A stretch of 64,000 nucleotides of DNA, taken from Mycobacterium stomatepiae (GTDB lineage Bacteria > Actinomycetota > Actinomycetes > Mycobacteriales > Mycobacteriaceae). A program made the position numbers and the translations under genes. Position 1 is the first letter of the stretch. Each line of letters starts with the position of its first letter. Where the stretch lies: positions 4,712,001-4,776,000 of the forward strand of contig NZ_AP022587.1 in NCBI RefSeq assembly GCF_010731715.1. Direction: 5' to 3'. The notes under the pieces were generated by a model. That model ran no database searches. It was not told the origin of the DNA and was given only the letters and a program-made list of their open reading frames with translations. Positions 37,167 through 45,588 of this stretch are shown here, piece by piece.

Positions 37167-37181
37167 GAGAATACTATTCTC
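37167..37181. promoter_or_regulatory. Palindromic operator GAGAAT-ACT-ATTCTC
   Basis: A perfect 6-3-6 palindrome between the leftward ferredoxin operon and the rightward ligase operon. On the minus strand a TATACT (37160-37165) follows at once and could be the -10 of the leftward promoter. The same half-sites in the form GAGAA-N5-TTCTC recur at 42807-42821. It is probably bound by a TetR-like repressor not encoded nearby. Confidence 0.6.
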
Positions 37182-37248
37182 GCTAGCCGATAGCATCTCT
37201 CTACTGCGCCGATGTCGGGTCAGCCTGGCCTGCGGGGAAGGACAGGAC

Positions 37249-38664
37249 GTGACCGAGCCGGCCGCGCTCGCGTTTGAGGAACGGCACTACAGCCTGCCTC
37301 AGCTCGACATGATGGCCAACAGTCTGGCCGCGGCCCTGGGCAAAAGCGGTGTCACCGCGGGTAAGCGAGTTGCCGTCATGTCGTCGAACCGGCCTGAGTT
37401 CGTCGCCGTCCTGCTGGGGATCTGGCGGCTGGGTGCCACGGCGGTGCTGATCAGTCCCGCCTGGAAACGCGACGAGGTCGACCACGCGCTGGCGTTGACC
37501 ACCCCCAGCCACGCGGTCGGGGACCATCCGGTATTGGGCGGACTGATGCCGATGGTGCACCTGGATGATCCGGTCATCCCCGGCGAGCCCATCGCGCTGT
37601 CGGGGCCACCGCCCGCCGATGCGGTGCTGGTCTTCAGTTCGGGCACCACCGGTCTGCCCAAGGCCGTTCGGCATACCCACGCCGCACTGGCCGACGCGGT
37701 GCGGCACTGGCGCGACGCGTTGCAACTCACCCGGCAGGACCGGATACAGGTCGCCACGCCGCCGTCTCACATCCTCGGTCTGCTCAACATCGTCTCCGCG
37801 CTGCGGACCGGCGCCTGGCTGCGGCTGCACCGCCGCTTCGATGTCGATCGGATGCTCGACCACATCGAAAACGACCGCATCACCATAGAAATGGCGGTCG
37901 CGCCGATCGCGCTGGCCATGGCCGCGCATCCAACCCTCGAGTCGTACGATTTGTCGTCGTTGCGCTACATCATGTGGGGCGCAACGCCGGTCAGCGCTAG
38001 CGTCGCCGAGACCGTCACGCGACGCACCGGCGTCGGATGGCTGCCGGCATACGGCACCACGGAACTCCCTGTCATTGCCTGCAATCCGATCGACGGCGCC
38101 CGGCTCGACTCCGTCGGGCGCCCAGTGCCGGGGGTGGCGCTGCGGGTCGTCTCACTGGAGACCGGTCTGCCGGTCGGCGCGGGCGAGGTCGGTGAGATCC
38201 AGGCGCGGTCAACCTCGCTGATGGCGGGCTATCTGCCGGGCGGCGCGACGGACGAGGCGATGTGCGACGGTTGGTATCGAACCGGGGACGTCGGCTGGCT
38301 TGACGCCGATCGCTGGCTGCGGATCACCGACCGCCTCAAGGAGATGATCAAGGTGCGCGGCTTTCAGGTCGCGCCCGCCGAAATCGAGACTGTGTTGCAC
38401 GGGCACCCCGACGTGAAAGACTGTGCGGTGTTTGGAATTCCGGACGGGATCAACGGTGAAGCCGTCGTCGCCGCGGTCGCCACGCGGGCTGCCGGCGACA
38501 TGGAAGCGGTCGCCGCCGACCTCACCACCCGGGTGGAGGAGAAGCTGGCGTCTTACAAACATCTGAGCCGGGTCGTGTTCGTGCCCGATATCCCTCGCCT
38601 GCCGTCGGGCAAGGTGCTGCGCCGAGTGCTGAAGGAGCGCTATGGATGTACGTCTGACAGCTGA
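37249..38664 (+). CDS. Acyl-CoA ligase (ANL superfamily)
   Basis: A 471-residue AMP-forming ligase: VFSSGTTGLPKAVRHTH near 128 (P-loop), YGTTELPVIACN near 265, GWYRTGDVGWLD near 342 and LPSGKVLRRVL near the C-terminus with the catalytic Lys. The start is GTG 37249 after GGGGAAGGACAG. It opens the operon ligase, acyl-CoA dehydrogenase pair, enoyl-CoA hydratase and so should activate the free acid that enters beta-oxidation. It is shorter than typical FadD proteins because the N-terminus is trimmed. The substrate is unknown; its position suggests a branched or cyclic carboxylic acid. Confidence 0.9.
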   Translation: MTEPAALAFEERHYSLPQLDMMANSLAAALGKSGVTAGKRVAVMSSNRPEFVAVLLGIWRLGATAVLISPAWKRDEVDHALALTTPSHAVGDHPVLGGLMPMVHLDDPVIPGEPIALSGPPPADAVLVFSSGTTGLPKAVRHTHAALADAVRHWRDALQLTRQDRIQVATPPSHILGLLNIVSALRTGAWLRLHRRFDVDRMLDHIENDRITIEMAVAPIALAMAAHPTLESYDLSSLRYIMWGATPVSASVAETVTRRTGVGWLPAYGTTELPVIACNPIDGARLDSVGRPVPGVALRVVSLETGLPVGAGEVGEIQARSTSLMAGYLPGGATDEAMCDGWYRTGDVGWLDADRWLRITDRLKEMIKVRGFQVAPAEIETVLHGHPDVKDCAVFGIPDGINGEAVVAAVATRAAGDMEAVAADLTTRVEEKLASYKHLSRVVFVPDIPRLPSGKVLRRVLKERYGCTSDS

Positions 38665-39520
38665 ACAGCAACAGTTGCGTGATGCCGCTGCGAAACTGGC
38701 CGACGATCTCGGGCCGGCCACGGTGGCCGACCTCGCCGACGACAGCCGAATCACCAGGCTGGACAAGCAGATTGCGGCGACGGGCTGGCGCTCGCTGCGC
38801 TCCGATGGGGCCTCCGCCGTCGAAGTCGCCATTGTCGCCGAGGAATTCGGGCGCCGGTTGGTCGACACCCCATTCCTCGGTCCGGTACTGGCCGACGACT
38901 TCGCGCACCGTATCGGAGGCGATGCCGGCGGCGCGACGGTGGCCGTCGACGATCGCGCGATCGACGCGCGTGGCGCCCGGCGCGCCCTGTCGCTCGCCGG
39001 CAACACGGTGGCGGCCGTAGACGTCGGCGCCGTACGCACCGGTGCCGACTTGACCAGAGCCGAAGCCGAATTGGCGGGTTCTCCCGAGACACTCGGCGAG
39101 CTGGTGGACGACGCGGCGGCGCGCTGGTACGCGCTCGCGTTGGTCGCCACGTCGGCGGACCTGGTCGGAATCGCCCGGGGTGCGCAGGCCGTCGCCTGCG
39201 ACTACGCGAAAATTCGGGAGCAGTACGGCAAGCAGATCGGCTCATATCAGGCCGTCGCCCACCTGCTGGCCGAAAGCCTTGCCCTGATTGAAGGTTCGGT
39301 CAGCGTGCTACGCCACGCCGCGTGGGGCGTCGACGAACTCGAGCCGGCGCAGGCCATCCAGGCCGCCCAGATCGCGAAGGTCTACTGCGCGCGTGCCACC
39401 AGAACCGTCTGTGAGACCGCGGTCCAGGTCCACGGCGGCATCGGCAATACCTGGGAGTGCATCGCGCACGTCTACCTGCGCCGCGCCCTGACGTCGACAG
39501 AGTTGTGGCCGTCACGTTGA
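38642..39520 (+). CDS. Acyl-CoA dehydrogenase, short subunit (FadE28-like)
   Basis: A 292-residue, N-terminally reduced acyl-CoA dehydrogenase: MDVRLTAEQQQLRDAAAKLAD, VAIVAEEFGRRLVDTP, then the C-terminal helical domain KIREQYGKQIGSYQAV and AVQVHGGIGNTWECIAHVYLRR. The middle beta domain is shortened. Mycobacteria use such short subunits with full-length partners as alpha2-beta2 enzymes in steroid side-chain breakdown (FadE28/FadE29, FadE26/FadE27). The ATG overlaps the ligase 3' end by 23 nt, and the partner gene follows 12 nt later. Confidence 0.9.
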   Translation: MDVRLTAEQQQLRDAAAKLADDLGPATVADLADDSRITRLDKQIAATGWRSLRSDGASAVEVAIVAEEFGRRLVDTPFLGPVLADDFAHRIGGDAGGATVAVDDRAIDARGARRALSLAGNTVAAVDVGAVRTGADLTRAEAELAGSPETLGELVDDAAARWYALALVATSADLVGIARGAQAVACDYAKIREQYGKQIGSYQAVAHLLAESLALIEGSVSVLRHAAWGVDELEPAQAIQAAQIAKVYCARATRTVCETAVQVHGGIGNTWECIAHVYLRRALTSTELWPSR

Positions 39521-39532
39521 AGGAGATCGATC

Positions 39533-40630
39533 TTGGACTTTCGTGACTCACCCGAAGAGGCGGCCTTCCGTGAGCGACTGCGCAGCTGGCTTTCGGCGCA
39601 CGCCAAGGAATACTCCGGTACGGGCGACGAGTACTGGGAGCGGATGGCCGGCTGGCATCGTGCCCTGTATGAGAACGGCTTTTTCGGCCTGTCCTGGCCA
39701 CGCGATTGGGGTGGACAGGACCTAGCGCCGGTGTACGACGTCATCGTCGACGAAGAGCTGGTGCGCGCCGGCGCGCCGCCACGCCCCAGCGTCGGCTACC
39801 TGGTGTACGGCATCGGCGAACACGCCGGCGACGAGGTCCGGAAACGCTTCCTGCCCGGCATCATCAACGGCACCGAGCGCTGGTGCCAGGGTTTCAGTGA
39901 ACCCGGAGCCGGTTCAGATCTGGCGTCGCTGACCACCACCGCGACCCGCGACGGCGACAACTACGTCATCCATGGGCACAAGATCTGGACCAGCTATTCG
40001 GATGTGGCCGACTGGTGTCTACTACTGGCCCGCGCCGATCCCGATGCGAAGCGGCACCGGGGTCTGTCAGCATTCGTGATCGCGATGAAACAGCCCGGCG
40101 TGCAACAACGTCCACTGCAGATGATGAACGGCGTCACCAACGAATTCGGTCAGGTGTTCTTCGACGGTGCCACGGTTCCGGCCGCCCGAATGGTCGGTGC
40201 TCCCGGTGACGGCTGGGCGGTGGCGATGACCGTCGTCGGACACGAACGCGAACCCTCCACCCTCGGCTACGCGGCCCGCTACGGCAAGCTCGTCCGACAA
40301 CTGTTGACGCACTGGGTTGATCGCGAAGGTCCGATTCCTGAAGAGCTGGCCTGGGCGGCGGTCCAGTCGGACATGCTGACCCACCACGTGCGGCGGCGGT
40401 TGTCCGAACAGCTGGACGGGGTGTCGCACGGGTCGGAAGGCTCGCTGGACAAGCTGCTGATGACCTGGGTCGAGCAATCCGTGGGCCACGCCGCACTGGC
40501 GGTCGCCGGGATCCGTGATCCCGACCTGCTGAGCGCCTACCTGTACAGCCGTGCGCAGAGCGTCATGGGCGGGACATCGCAGATACAGAAAAACATCATC
40601 GCTTCACGCATCTTGGGATTGGGAGTCTGA
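39533..40630 (+). CDS. Acyl-CoA dehydrogenase, full-length subunit (FadE29-like)
   Basis: A 365-residue subunit: MDFRDSPEEAAFRERLRSWL, LSWPRDWGGQDLAP, WCQGFSEPGAGSDLASL (flavin/substrate strand) near 120, GHKIWTSYSDVADW, and SVMGGTSQIQKNIIASRILG at the C-terminus (FAD contact of the partner subunit). The start is TTG 39533 behind AAGGAG. With the short subunit it should form one heterotetrameric dehydrogenase that makes the alpha,beta-unsaturated CoA ester for the hydratase encoded next. Such pairs in actinobacteria act mostly on bulky, ring-bearing substrates. Confidence 0.92.
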   Translation: MDFRDSPEEAAFRERLRSWLSAHAKEYSGTGDEYWERMAGWHRALYENGFFGLSWPRDWGGQDLAPVYDVIVDEELVRAGAPPRPSVGYLVYGIGEHAGDEVRKRFLPGIINGTERWCQGFSEPGAGSDLASLTTTATRDGDNYVIHGHKIWTSYSDVADWCLLLARADPDAKRHRGLSAFVIAMKQPGVQQRPLQMMNGVTNEFGQVFFDGATVPAARMVGAPGDGWAVAMTVVGHEREPSTLGYAARYGKLVRQLLTHWVDREGPIPEELAWAAVQSDMLTHHVRRRLSEQLDGVSHGSEGSLDKLLMTWVEQSVGHAALAVAGIRDPDLLSAYLYSRAQSVMGGTSQIQKNIIASRILGLGV

Positions 40631-40631
40631 C

Positions 40632-41399
40632 GTGTACGACATGCCTGCTGAAATCGACGTCCGCGCCGACGGTGCGCTGCGGATCATCACGCTGAATCGG
40701 CCGGATTCGCTGAACTCGGTCAACGACGATCTGCACTCCGGGCTGGCACGGATATGGCAACGGTTGACCGATGACCCTACCGCCCGCGCCGCGGTGATTA
40801 CCGGTGCGGGCCGGGCTTTTTCGGCTGGCGGCGATTTCGGTTATCTCGAGGAACTTTCCAACGACGCCGACCTGCGGGCGAAAACCATCCGTGACGGTCG
40901 CGAGATCGTGTTGGGCATGGCGCGGTGCCGAATTCCCGTGGTGGCGGCCGTAAATGGGCCTGCCGTCGGTCTGGGTTGCAGCCTGGTCGCGTTGAGCGAC
41001 ATCGTCTACATCGCCGAAGACGCCTACCTCGCCGACCCGCACGTGCAGGTGGGTCTGGTGGCCGCCGATGGCGGGCCGCTGACCTGGCCGCTACATATCA
41101 GCCTGCTGCTGGCCAAGGAGTACGCCCCGACCGGCACCCGCATCAAGGCGCAGCGTGCCGTCGAACTGGGGCTGGCCAACCATGTGGCGGCCGACCCTGT
41201 CGCGGACGCAATCGCTTGCGCCAAAAAGATTTTGGAGTTGCCGCAACAGGCGGTCGAAAGCACCAAGCGGGTGCTCAACATCCACCTGGACCGGGCGGTG
41301 CTGGCAAGCCTGGACTATGCCCTCTCGGCCGAAAGCCAGTCGTTCCTGACCGAGGACTTCCGGGCCAACGTCGCCAAGTTCAACGCCGCCAAGAACTGA
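40632..41399 (+). CDS. Enoyl-CoA hydratase/isomerase
   Basis: A 255-residue crotonase-fold protein from GTG 40632, one base after the dehydrogenase stop. Features are LRIITLNRPDSLNSVN, VITGAGRAFSAGGDFGYLEE (oxyanion hole), NGPAVGLGCSLVALSDIVY and DPHVQVGLVAADGGPLTWP. Of the two catalytic Glu positions of rat enoyl-CoA hydratase, the second is replaced by the D/G region of VAADGG, so hydrolase or isomerase chemistry is also possible. It is the last gene of the ligase operon, followed by a strong hairpin. Confidence 0.9.
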   Translation: MYDMPAEIDVRADGALRIITLNRPDSLNSVNDDLHSGLARIWQRLTDDPTARAAVITGAGRAFSAGGDFGYLEELSNDADLRAKTIRDGREIVLGMARCRIPVVAAVNGPAVGLGCSLVALSDIVYIAEDAYLADPHVQVGLVAADGGPLTWPLHISLLLAKEYAPTGTRIKAQRAVELGLANHVAADPVADAIACAKKILELPQQAVESTKRVLNIHLDRAVLASLDYALSAESQSFLTEDFRANVAKFNAAKN

Positions 41400-41419
41400 G
41401 CCGCACCTCGCGGCTCAGT
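41395..41419. terminator. Bidirectional 10-bp hairpin between convergent genes
   Basis: ACTGAGCCGC and GCGGCTCAGT form a perfect 10-bp stem around a 5-nt loop, overlapping the hydratase stop codon and lying before the CsbD-like gene end. Its position between two converging genes suits a shared terminator. Confidence 0.7.
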
Positions 41420-41436
41420 CCTTTGGGCGGGCGGGA

Positions 41437-41679
41437 CTAGCTCTTAGCCGCGGCCTTCTCGCGGGCTTCGGCCGTCTTCTCCGCCCCACGCGCGGCCTCG
41501 GCCTGGGCCTCTTTCTTGGCCACATCGCGCTGCGCCTTGGCCTTGTCCTGCTGGGCGCGGCCTTCCTTGCGGAGACCTTCGTGGCTGATCAGGATGCCGA
41601 CGATCTCCTTGGTCTTGCCGATGGCGTCTTCGATGACGCCCTTGATGCCTTCCACGATTCCACTGTCGCGGTCACTCAT
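41437..41679 (-). CDS. CsbD-like small stress protein
   Basis: An 80-residue, highly charged protein from ATG 41679 with a GGGGG ribosome site. MSDRDSGIVEGIKGVIEDAIGKTKEIVG matches the CsbD-family pattern (x-K-G-x-x-x-E-x-x-G-K), followed by an Ala/Glu/Lys-rich helical tail (QDKAKAQRDVAKKEAQ) likely to form a coiled coil. Family members are induced by general stress in many bacteria; no biochemical role is known. It is a single gene. Confidence 0.85.
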   Translation of the reverse strand: MSDRDSGIVEGIKGVIEDAIGKTKEIVGILISHEGLRKEGRAQQDKAKAQRDVAKKEAQAEAARGAEKTAEAREKAAAKS

Positions 41680-41820
41680 AATGGAGCCCCCTTCGTGAGA
41701 AGTTGTTGGTCTAGTGACCCGTACCCGGACAAGCGGGCTCAGCAACGTTTTAATCGGCGCGTCCGGTGTGGTGTCGGTCACGGTCCGTGTTGACCAGCTG
41801 CAACGGCTTTCGATCCGGCC

Positions 41821-42690
41821 TCAAAGATCGTGGTGTCGCAAGAAGTCCCGCATCACTTCGTCGAACCGGTCCGGTTCTTCGATGAACGGCATGTGAGAAC
41901 TCGACTCGAACAACTCATACCGTGAGTCCTTGATGCGCTGGTGCATTTCCCACATGTGCTCGTGGTCGCATTCGTCGTACCTGCCCGCGACGACGAGGGT
42001 CGGCAGGGCGATCTCGATCAATCGGTCGAAGACGTCCCAGCTGCTGACGTTGCCGACGATGCGAAAGTCGCTGGGGCCGAACATCGTTTCGAAAATTTCC
42101 GCGCCCATCCGGATGAACGCTTCCTGAAGTTCCGGCGGCCACGGGTGAACCCTGCACAGATACGTCTCGTTCCAGGTGCGGATTGCGTCCTGGTATTCCG
42201 GCGAGTGTGTTGTGCCGGCGGCCTCGTGTCGGTCGATGGCGGATTGGGTGTCCGCGTCCAAGTCGCGTTTGAGCCGGGCGACCATGTCCGAAAACGCGGG
42301 TATGGACGAGATGCTGTTCGAGATCGTCAGGCTGGCGGCGGTGGACGGGACGTCGAGCAGGTACTGCTGGGCCAGCATTCCGCCCCACGAGTTGCCGAAC
42401 AGGTGGAAGCGCTCCAGGCCGAGCGCACCGATCACGGCGTCCATTTCGGCGACCGAGCGTTCCACCGTCCAAAGTTCGGTGTTCGACGGGCATTCGGAGT
42501 TTCCGCAGCCGAGCTGATCCCAGAAGATGACCTCGCGTTCATCGGCCAGGCGTTGCAGCGAAAGCAAATAGTTGTGCGGGACGCCGGGCCCGCCGTGCAC
42601 TGCCAGCAGCGGAAGGCCCGGACCACCGCCGACGCGCTTGAACCAAACATTTCCGCCCGGAACCGCGATGGTCCCCTCCGACTGAGCCAT
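41821..42690 (-). CDS. Proline-iminopeptidase-type alpha/beta hydrolase (S33)
   Basis: A 289-residue enzyme from ATG 42690 (GGGAGG upstream): LLAVHGGPGVPHNYLLSL (the H-G-G-P-G motif of S33 peptidases), FWDQLGCGNSECPS, nucleophile elbow FGNSWGGMLAQQYLL near 105, acid in VAGRYDECDHEHM and His in ESSSHMPFIEEP. Relatives cut N-terminal Pro or hydrolyse amides and esters. It is divergent from meaB, with the second GAGAA-N5-TTCTC operator between them, so it belongs to the same regulon as the acyl-CoA pathway. Confidence 0.88.
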   Translation of the reverse strand: MAQSEGTIAVPGGNVWFKRVGGGPGLPLLAVHGGPGVPHNYLLSLQRLADEREVIFWDQLGCGNSECPSNTELWTVERSVAEMDAVIGALGLERFHLFGNSWGGMLAQQYLLDVPSTAASLTISNSISSIPAFSDMVARLKRDLDADTQSAIDRHEAAGTTHSPEYQDAIRTWNETYLCRVHPWPPELQEAFIRMGAEIFETMFGPSDFRIVGNVSSWDVFDRLIEIALPTLVVAGRYDECDHEHMWEMHQRIKDSRYELFESSSHMPFIEEPDRFDEVMRDFLRHHDL

Positions 42691-42806
42691 GGCTGCCCGC
42701 CGCCTCCCTACGTTTGAAAGAGCAGTGTCCGCGGATAGGACGAGATCGTAGTCCGCGTCCCTTTCGGCCAGGTGGCACATGCTTGCAACGAACACTCTCA
42801 TTCTGA

Positions 42807-42821
42807 GAGAATCTTGTTCTC
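42807..42821. promoter_or_regulatory. Palindromic operator GAGAA-TCTTG-TTCTC
   Basis: A 5-5-5 perfect palindrome with the same half-sites and spacing as 37167-37181. It lies upstream of both the leftward hydrolase and the rightward meaB. Confidence 0.6.
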
Positions 42822-42915
42822 GTGACTCTGCGGCCGGCTCTCACGTCCGCGCTGCGCCGTCTGAACTGGAGAAGCCTGTGATCGTGCCCGCCCCGCGCGT
42901 CTCCATAATGTGTTC

Positions 42916-43803
42916 ATGACCCTCGCCGACTTAATCGCCGCAGCGCGCAACGGATCTCAGCGCGCGGCGGGTCGGCTGCTCAGCCTCGTCGAGGGCGAGC
43001 AGCGCGACGAGGTGCTGGCAAGCATCGGTCCGGCAAGCGCGCTGACGGTGCGTGTCGTCGGCATTACCGGACCGCCCGGCGCGGGTAAATCGACGACGGT
43101 CGCGGCCCTGGTCGGCGCCTACCGGGAGCGTGGCTGCCGGGTAGCCGTGCTGGCTGTGGACCCCTCGTCACCGTTCAGCGGCGGTGCGATATTGGGTGAC
43201 CGCATTCGAATGGCCGCGCATATCAACGACTCTGACGTGCTGATCCGTTCGGTGGCAAGCCGCGGACACCTTGGGGGTCTGGCCGCGGCGGTCCCGGCGG
43301 CCATCCGTCTGCTGGGCGCGATCGGTTACGACATGGTGCTGCTGGAAACAGTGGGGGTGGGGCAGTCGGAGATCGAGATTGCGGCCGTCGCCGACCCCAC
43401 GATCGTCATGCTCAACCCCGGAGCGGGAGACGCTGTCCAGGCCGCGAAGGCCGGCGTGTTGGAAGTCGCCGACATCGTGGCGGTCAACAAGGCCGACCGC
43501 GAAGGCGCCGAACAGACCGTGCGGGATCTGCGGGCCGAGACCAAGGCTCCGATCGTCAGCCTGATCGCCGCCCGGGGGGAGGGTGTCGACGCCCTGGTCG
43601 CCGCGATCGACGATCATCACCGCACCGATAGCCGGGAGCGCCGGGTGGCGCGCGCCCGTGCGCAAATCCTTTCCCTGGCCCAGAGCCAGCTGCGGGCTCA
43701 GCCGGATCTCGACGGGCTCGCCCAGTCGGTGGCCGACGGACAGGACGACCCCTATTCGGCCGCTGCGGGACTGCTGTTGCGCGCAGGCCAGGATCAGATC
43801 TGA
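42916..43803 (+). CDS. meaB: MeaB/ArgK-type G3E GTPase, acyl-CoA mutase chaperone
   Basis: A 295-residue P-loop GTPase from ATG 42916 (GTG 42910 also in frame). Walker A is GITGPPGAGKSTTVAAL near 50, then VDPSSPFSGGAILGDRIRM (switch region), LLETVGVGQSEIEIA (switch II) near 145 and AVNKADREGAE (N-K-x-D) near 193. MeaB proteins load and protect the adenosylcobalamin cofactor of acyl-CoA mutases. Here it lies 10 kb from the mutase genes, but the shared palindromes suggest common control. It is the natural partner of the two-subunit mutase. Confidence 0.93.
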   Translation: MTLADLIAAARNGSQRAAGRLLSLVEGEQRDEVLASIGPASALTVRVVGITGPPGAGKSTTVAALVGAYRERGCRVAVLAVDPSSPFSGGAILGDRIRMAAHINDSDVLIRSVASRGHLGGLAAAVPAAIRLLGAIGYDMVLLETVGVGQSEIEIAAVADPTIVMLNPGAGDAVQAAKAGVLEVADIVAVNKADREGAEQTVRDLRAETKAPIVSLIAARGEGVDALVAAIDDHHRTDSRERRVARARAQILSLAQSQLRAQPDLDGLAQSVADGQDDPYSAAAGLLLRAGQDQI

Positions 43804-43892
43804 TCCTCGCCTGTCCCCCAATCGGGGGAATGGGCGTTCATCTGGATTCGGGCCCGATCGGCGGAGGTTTGCCCAGCTAAACCGGCCTAACT

Positions 43893-43917
43893 TAACTCTT
43901 GTATCCACGACGAGTTA
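43893..43917. promoter_or_regulatory. Inverted repeat upstream of the E1-like gene
   Basis: TAACTC and GAGTTA are separated by 13 nt, 13 bp before the start codon and overlapping the ribosome site region. It could be an operator or an mRNA hairpin that hides the ribosome site. Confidence 0.35.
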
Positions 43918-43930
43918 GGAGACCCCCAAG

Positions 43931-44830
43931 ATGACTCGCACACCCGAACTGTCAGCGGCACGGTTACGCGACCAGCTGGAGTTGTACCGCCAAATGTGGG
44001 TCTTGCGCCTGCTCGACGTGGCGGTGGAGGAGTTGCGCATCGACGGTCGTCTCAACCAGCCCGTGCAGGCCGCCTGCGGCCAGGAGGCGGTAGCCATCGG
44101 CACCGCCGCGGCACTGCGCCCGGGCGACGTCATGACCACTGGCATCATCCACTTGCAGCACGCCCAGCAGGTCGGTTGCTCGCTGCCCCTGGGCCCGGCC
44201 ATCGCCGCGCTGATCGGCCCCGGCTTCGGTCCGGACAGCGACGAGGACGCTCCGTTCGCGGCTTCGATTCGCGGTTTGTCCGCCTCCTCGAGAGCCCTGC
44301 AGCAGTCACCGCTGCTGGCCGTGGGTCACGCCTACGGTAAGCAGTTGATCGACGATGGCAGGGTCACGGTGTGCGCCATGGGAACTCGTGATGTGAAGTC
44401 CGCCGATTTCACCGAGGCCGCGCAGATCGCGGTGTCCTGGCGGCTTCCGGTCGTGTTCGTCATCGAGAACGCACGTCAGGCCACCGACGTGGCCGATTAC
44501 CACGGCATGCCGGTGCTCTCGGTCGACGGCAACGACGTTGAGGCGGTTCGTAACTCGGTTGTCGAAGCAGTGCGGCGGGCGGGCGCGGGCGAAGGTCCCG
44601 TTTTGGTGCAGGCGGTGACCCAGCGTCCGAATGGTGTCTCCTCGGTGGACCCCCTGGTCTTCGAAAGGCAGCGCCTGATCAGCGACGGCGTCAGTGCCGG
44701 TCACCTCTACGAGGTGGAGCGCCGGGCGCGCCACCTGGTCGCCGAGGCCGAGGCTCACGCGAGGGCGATGTTGTGGGAAGAGGAGCCGGCACCGATTCGG
44801 GAGCCGGAAGTGTGGCCGGCCGCTAGTTGA
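43931..44830 (+). CDS. Pyruvate-dehydrogenase-E1-alpha-like protein with an altered cofactor motif
   Basis: A 299-residue homologue of thiamine-diphosphate-dependent E1 alpha subunits: LELYRQMWVLRLLDVAVEEL, PVQAACGQEAVAIGTAAAL, then FTEAAQIAVSWRLPVVFVIEN. Where active enzymes have G-D-G about 30 residues before N, this protein has CAMGTRDVKSADF, so the Mg-ThDP motif is lost. The N-terminal substrate region also lacks the usual R-G-H-G segment. It may be a non-catalytic or re-purposed paralogue. From memory it corresponds to Rv0843 of M. tuberculosis, annotated as a probable dehydrogenase. Convergent with narL, overlapping by 8 nt. Confidence 0.8.
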   Translation: MTRTPELSAARLRDQLELYRQMWVLRLLDVAVEELRIDGRLNQPVQAACGQEAVAIGTAAALRPGDVMTTGIIHLQHAQQVGCSLPLGPAIAALIGPGFGPDSDEDAPFAASIRGLSASSRALQQSPLLAVGHAYGKQLIDDGRVTVCAMGTRDVKSADFTEAAQIAVSWRLPVVFVIENARQATDVADYHGMPVLSVDGNDVEAVRNSVVEAVRRAGAGEGPVLVQAVTQRPNGVSSVDPLVFERQRLISDGVSAGHLYEVERRARHLVAEAEAHARAMLWEEEPAPIREPEVWPAAS

Positions 44831-45476
44831 GCAGACCTTGCCGCATTGCCTCAGCGACAGCCGCCGCCCGATCGCTAACCCCGAGCTTCTCGTATAGCCG
44901 CTGCACGTGCGTTTTGACCGTGGACGGCGCCACGAACAGCTCGCCGGCGATCGCGGGGATGCTTTGACCGCGGGCGATCCGATTGAGCACCTCGCGTTCC
45001 CGAGCGCTCAGCACGGGAGCCGAGGGTTCGGCTCGCTGCCGGATCTGCGCGGCAAGGCCGCCGGCAAGCGAGGGGGCCACCACGTCGTTTCCGCTTGCGC
45101 AATCGAGGACGGCTTTGACGATTTCGGTGCGCGTCGAGTCCTTGAGCAGAAATCCGGCAGCACCCTGCTGCAGCGCTTGGTACACGATCGCCGCCTCGTC
45201 GTGTGCCGACAACAGCAGCACGCGGGTGGGCAATTCGTTGCTGCGCACCGCCGCGGCCACTTGCGCGCCATCCATGCCGGGCATCCGGTAGTCGAGCAGC
45301 GCGACATCGGGGCGGTGCTCCTTGATCAGCTCGAGCGCCTGCGTGCCGTCGTCCGCCTCGCCGACGACGTTCACCTCACCGCTGAGCGCCAGCGCGCGCA
45401 CAACGCCTTCACGGAAGAGCGGGTGGTCGTCGCCGACGACGACGCGGACCTTCTCGGGCGTTGCTCCGCCAGTCAT
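44823..45476 (-). CDS. narL: LuxR-family response regulator NarL
   Basis: A 217-residue two-component regulator. Receiver domain: VVVGDDHPLFREGVVRAL with the acidic pair at 16-17, phosphoacceptor Asp62 in VALLDYRMPG, Ser/Thr and Lys in LLLSAHDE and GFLLKDS. C-terminal LuxR-type helix-turn-helix: LSAREREVLNRIARGQS, STVKTHVQRLYEKLGV. It is divergent from the histidine kinase gene 112 nt away (to the chosen start). In M. tuberculosis NarL is Rv0844c and is implicated in nitrate and redox responses. Confidence 0.93.
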   Translation of the reverse strand: MTGGATPEKVRVVVGDDHPLFREGVVRALALSGEVNVVGEADDGTQALELIKEHRPDVALLDYRMPGMDGAQVAAAVRSNELPTRVLLLSAHDEAAIVYQALQQGAAGFLLKDSTRTEIVKAVLDCASGNDVVAPSLAGGLAAQIRQRAEPSAPVLSAREREVLNRIARGQSIPAIAGELFVAPSTVKTHVQRLYEKLGVSDRAAAVAEAMRQGLLN

Positions 45477-45588
45477 GGCGCACAGCTTAGCGGGTTAGGG
45501 CAAAGGTGAAGTGGGAGTTCGGGGCTTCTTGCTGCGCATTTCCTCTAGTTGCGGCGGGGGGACCGACATCCATGAGTACGGTGATCGG

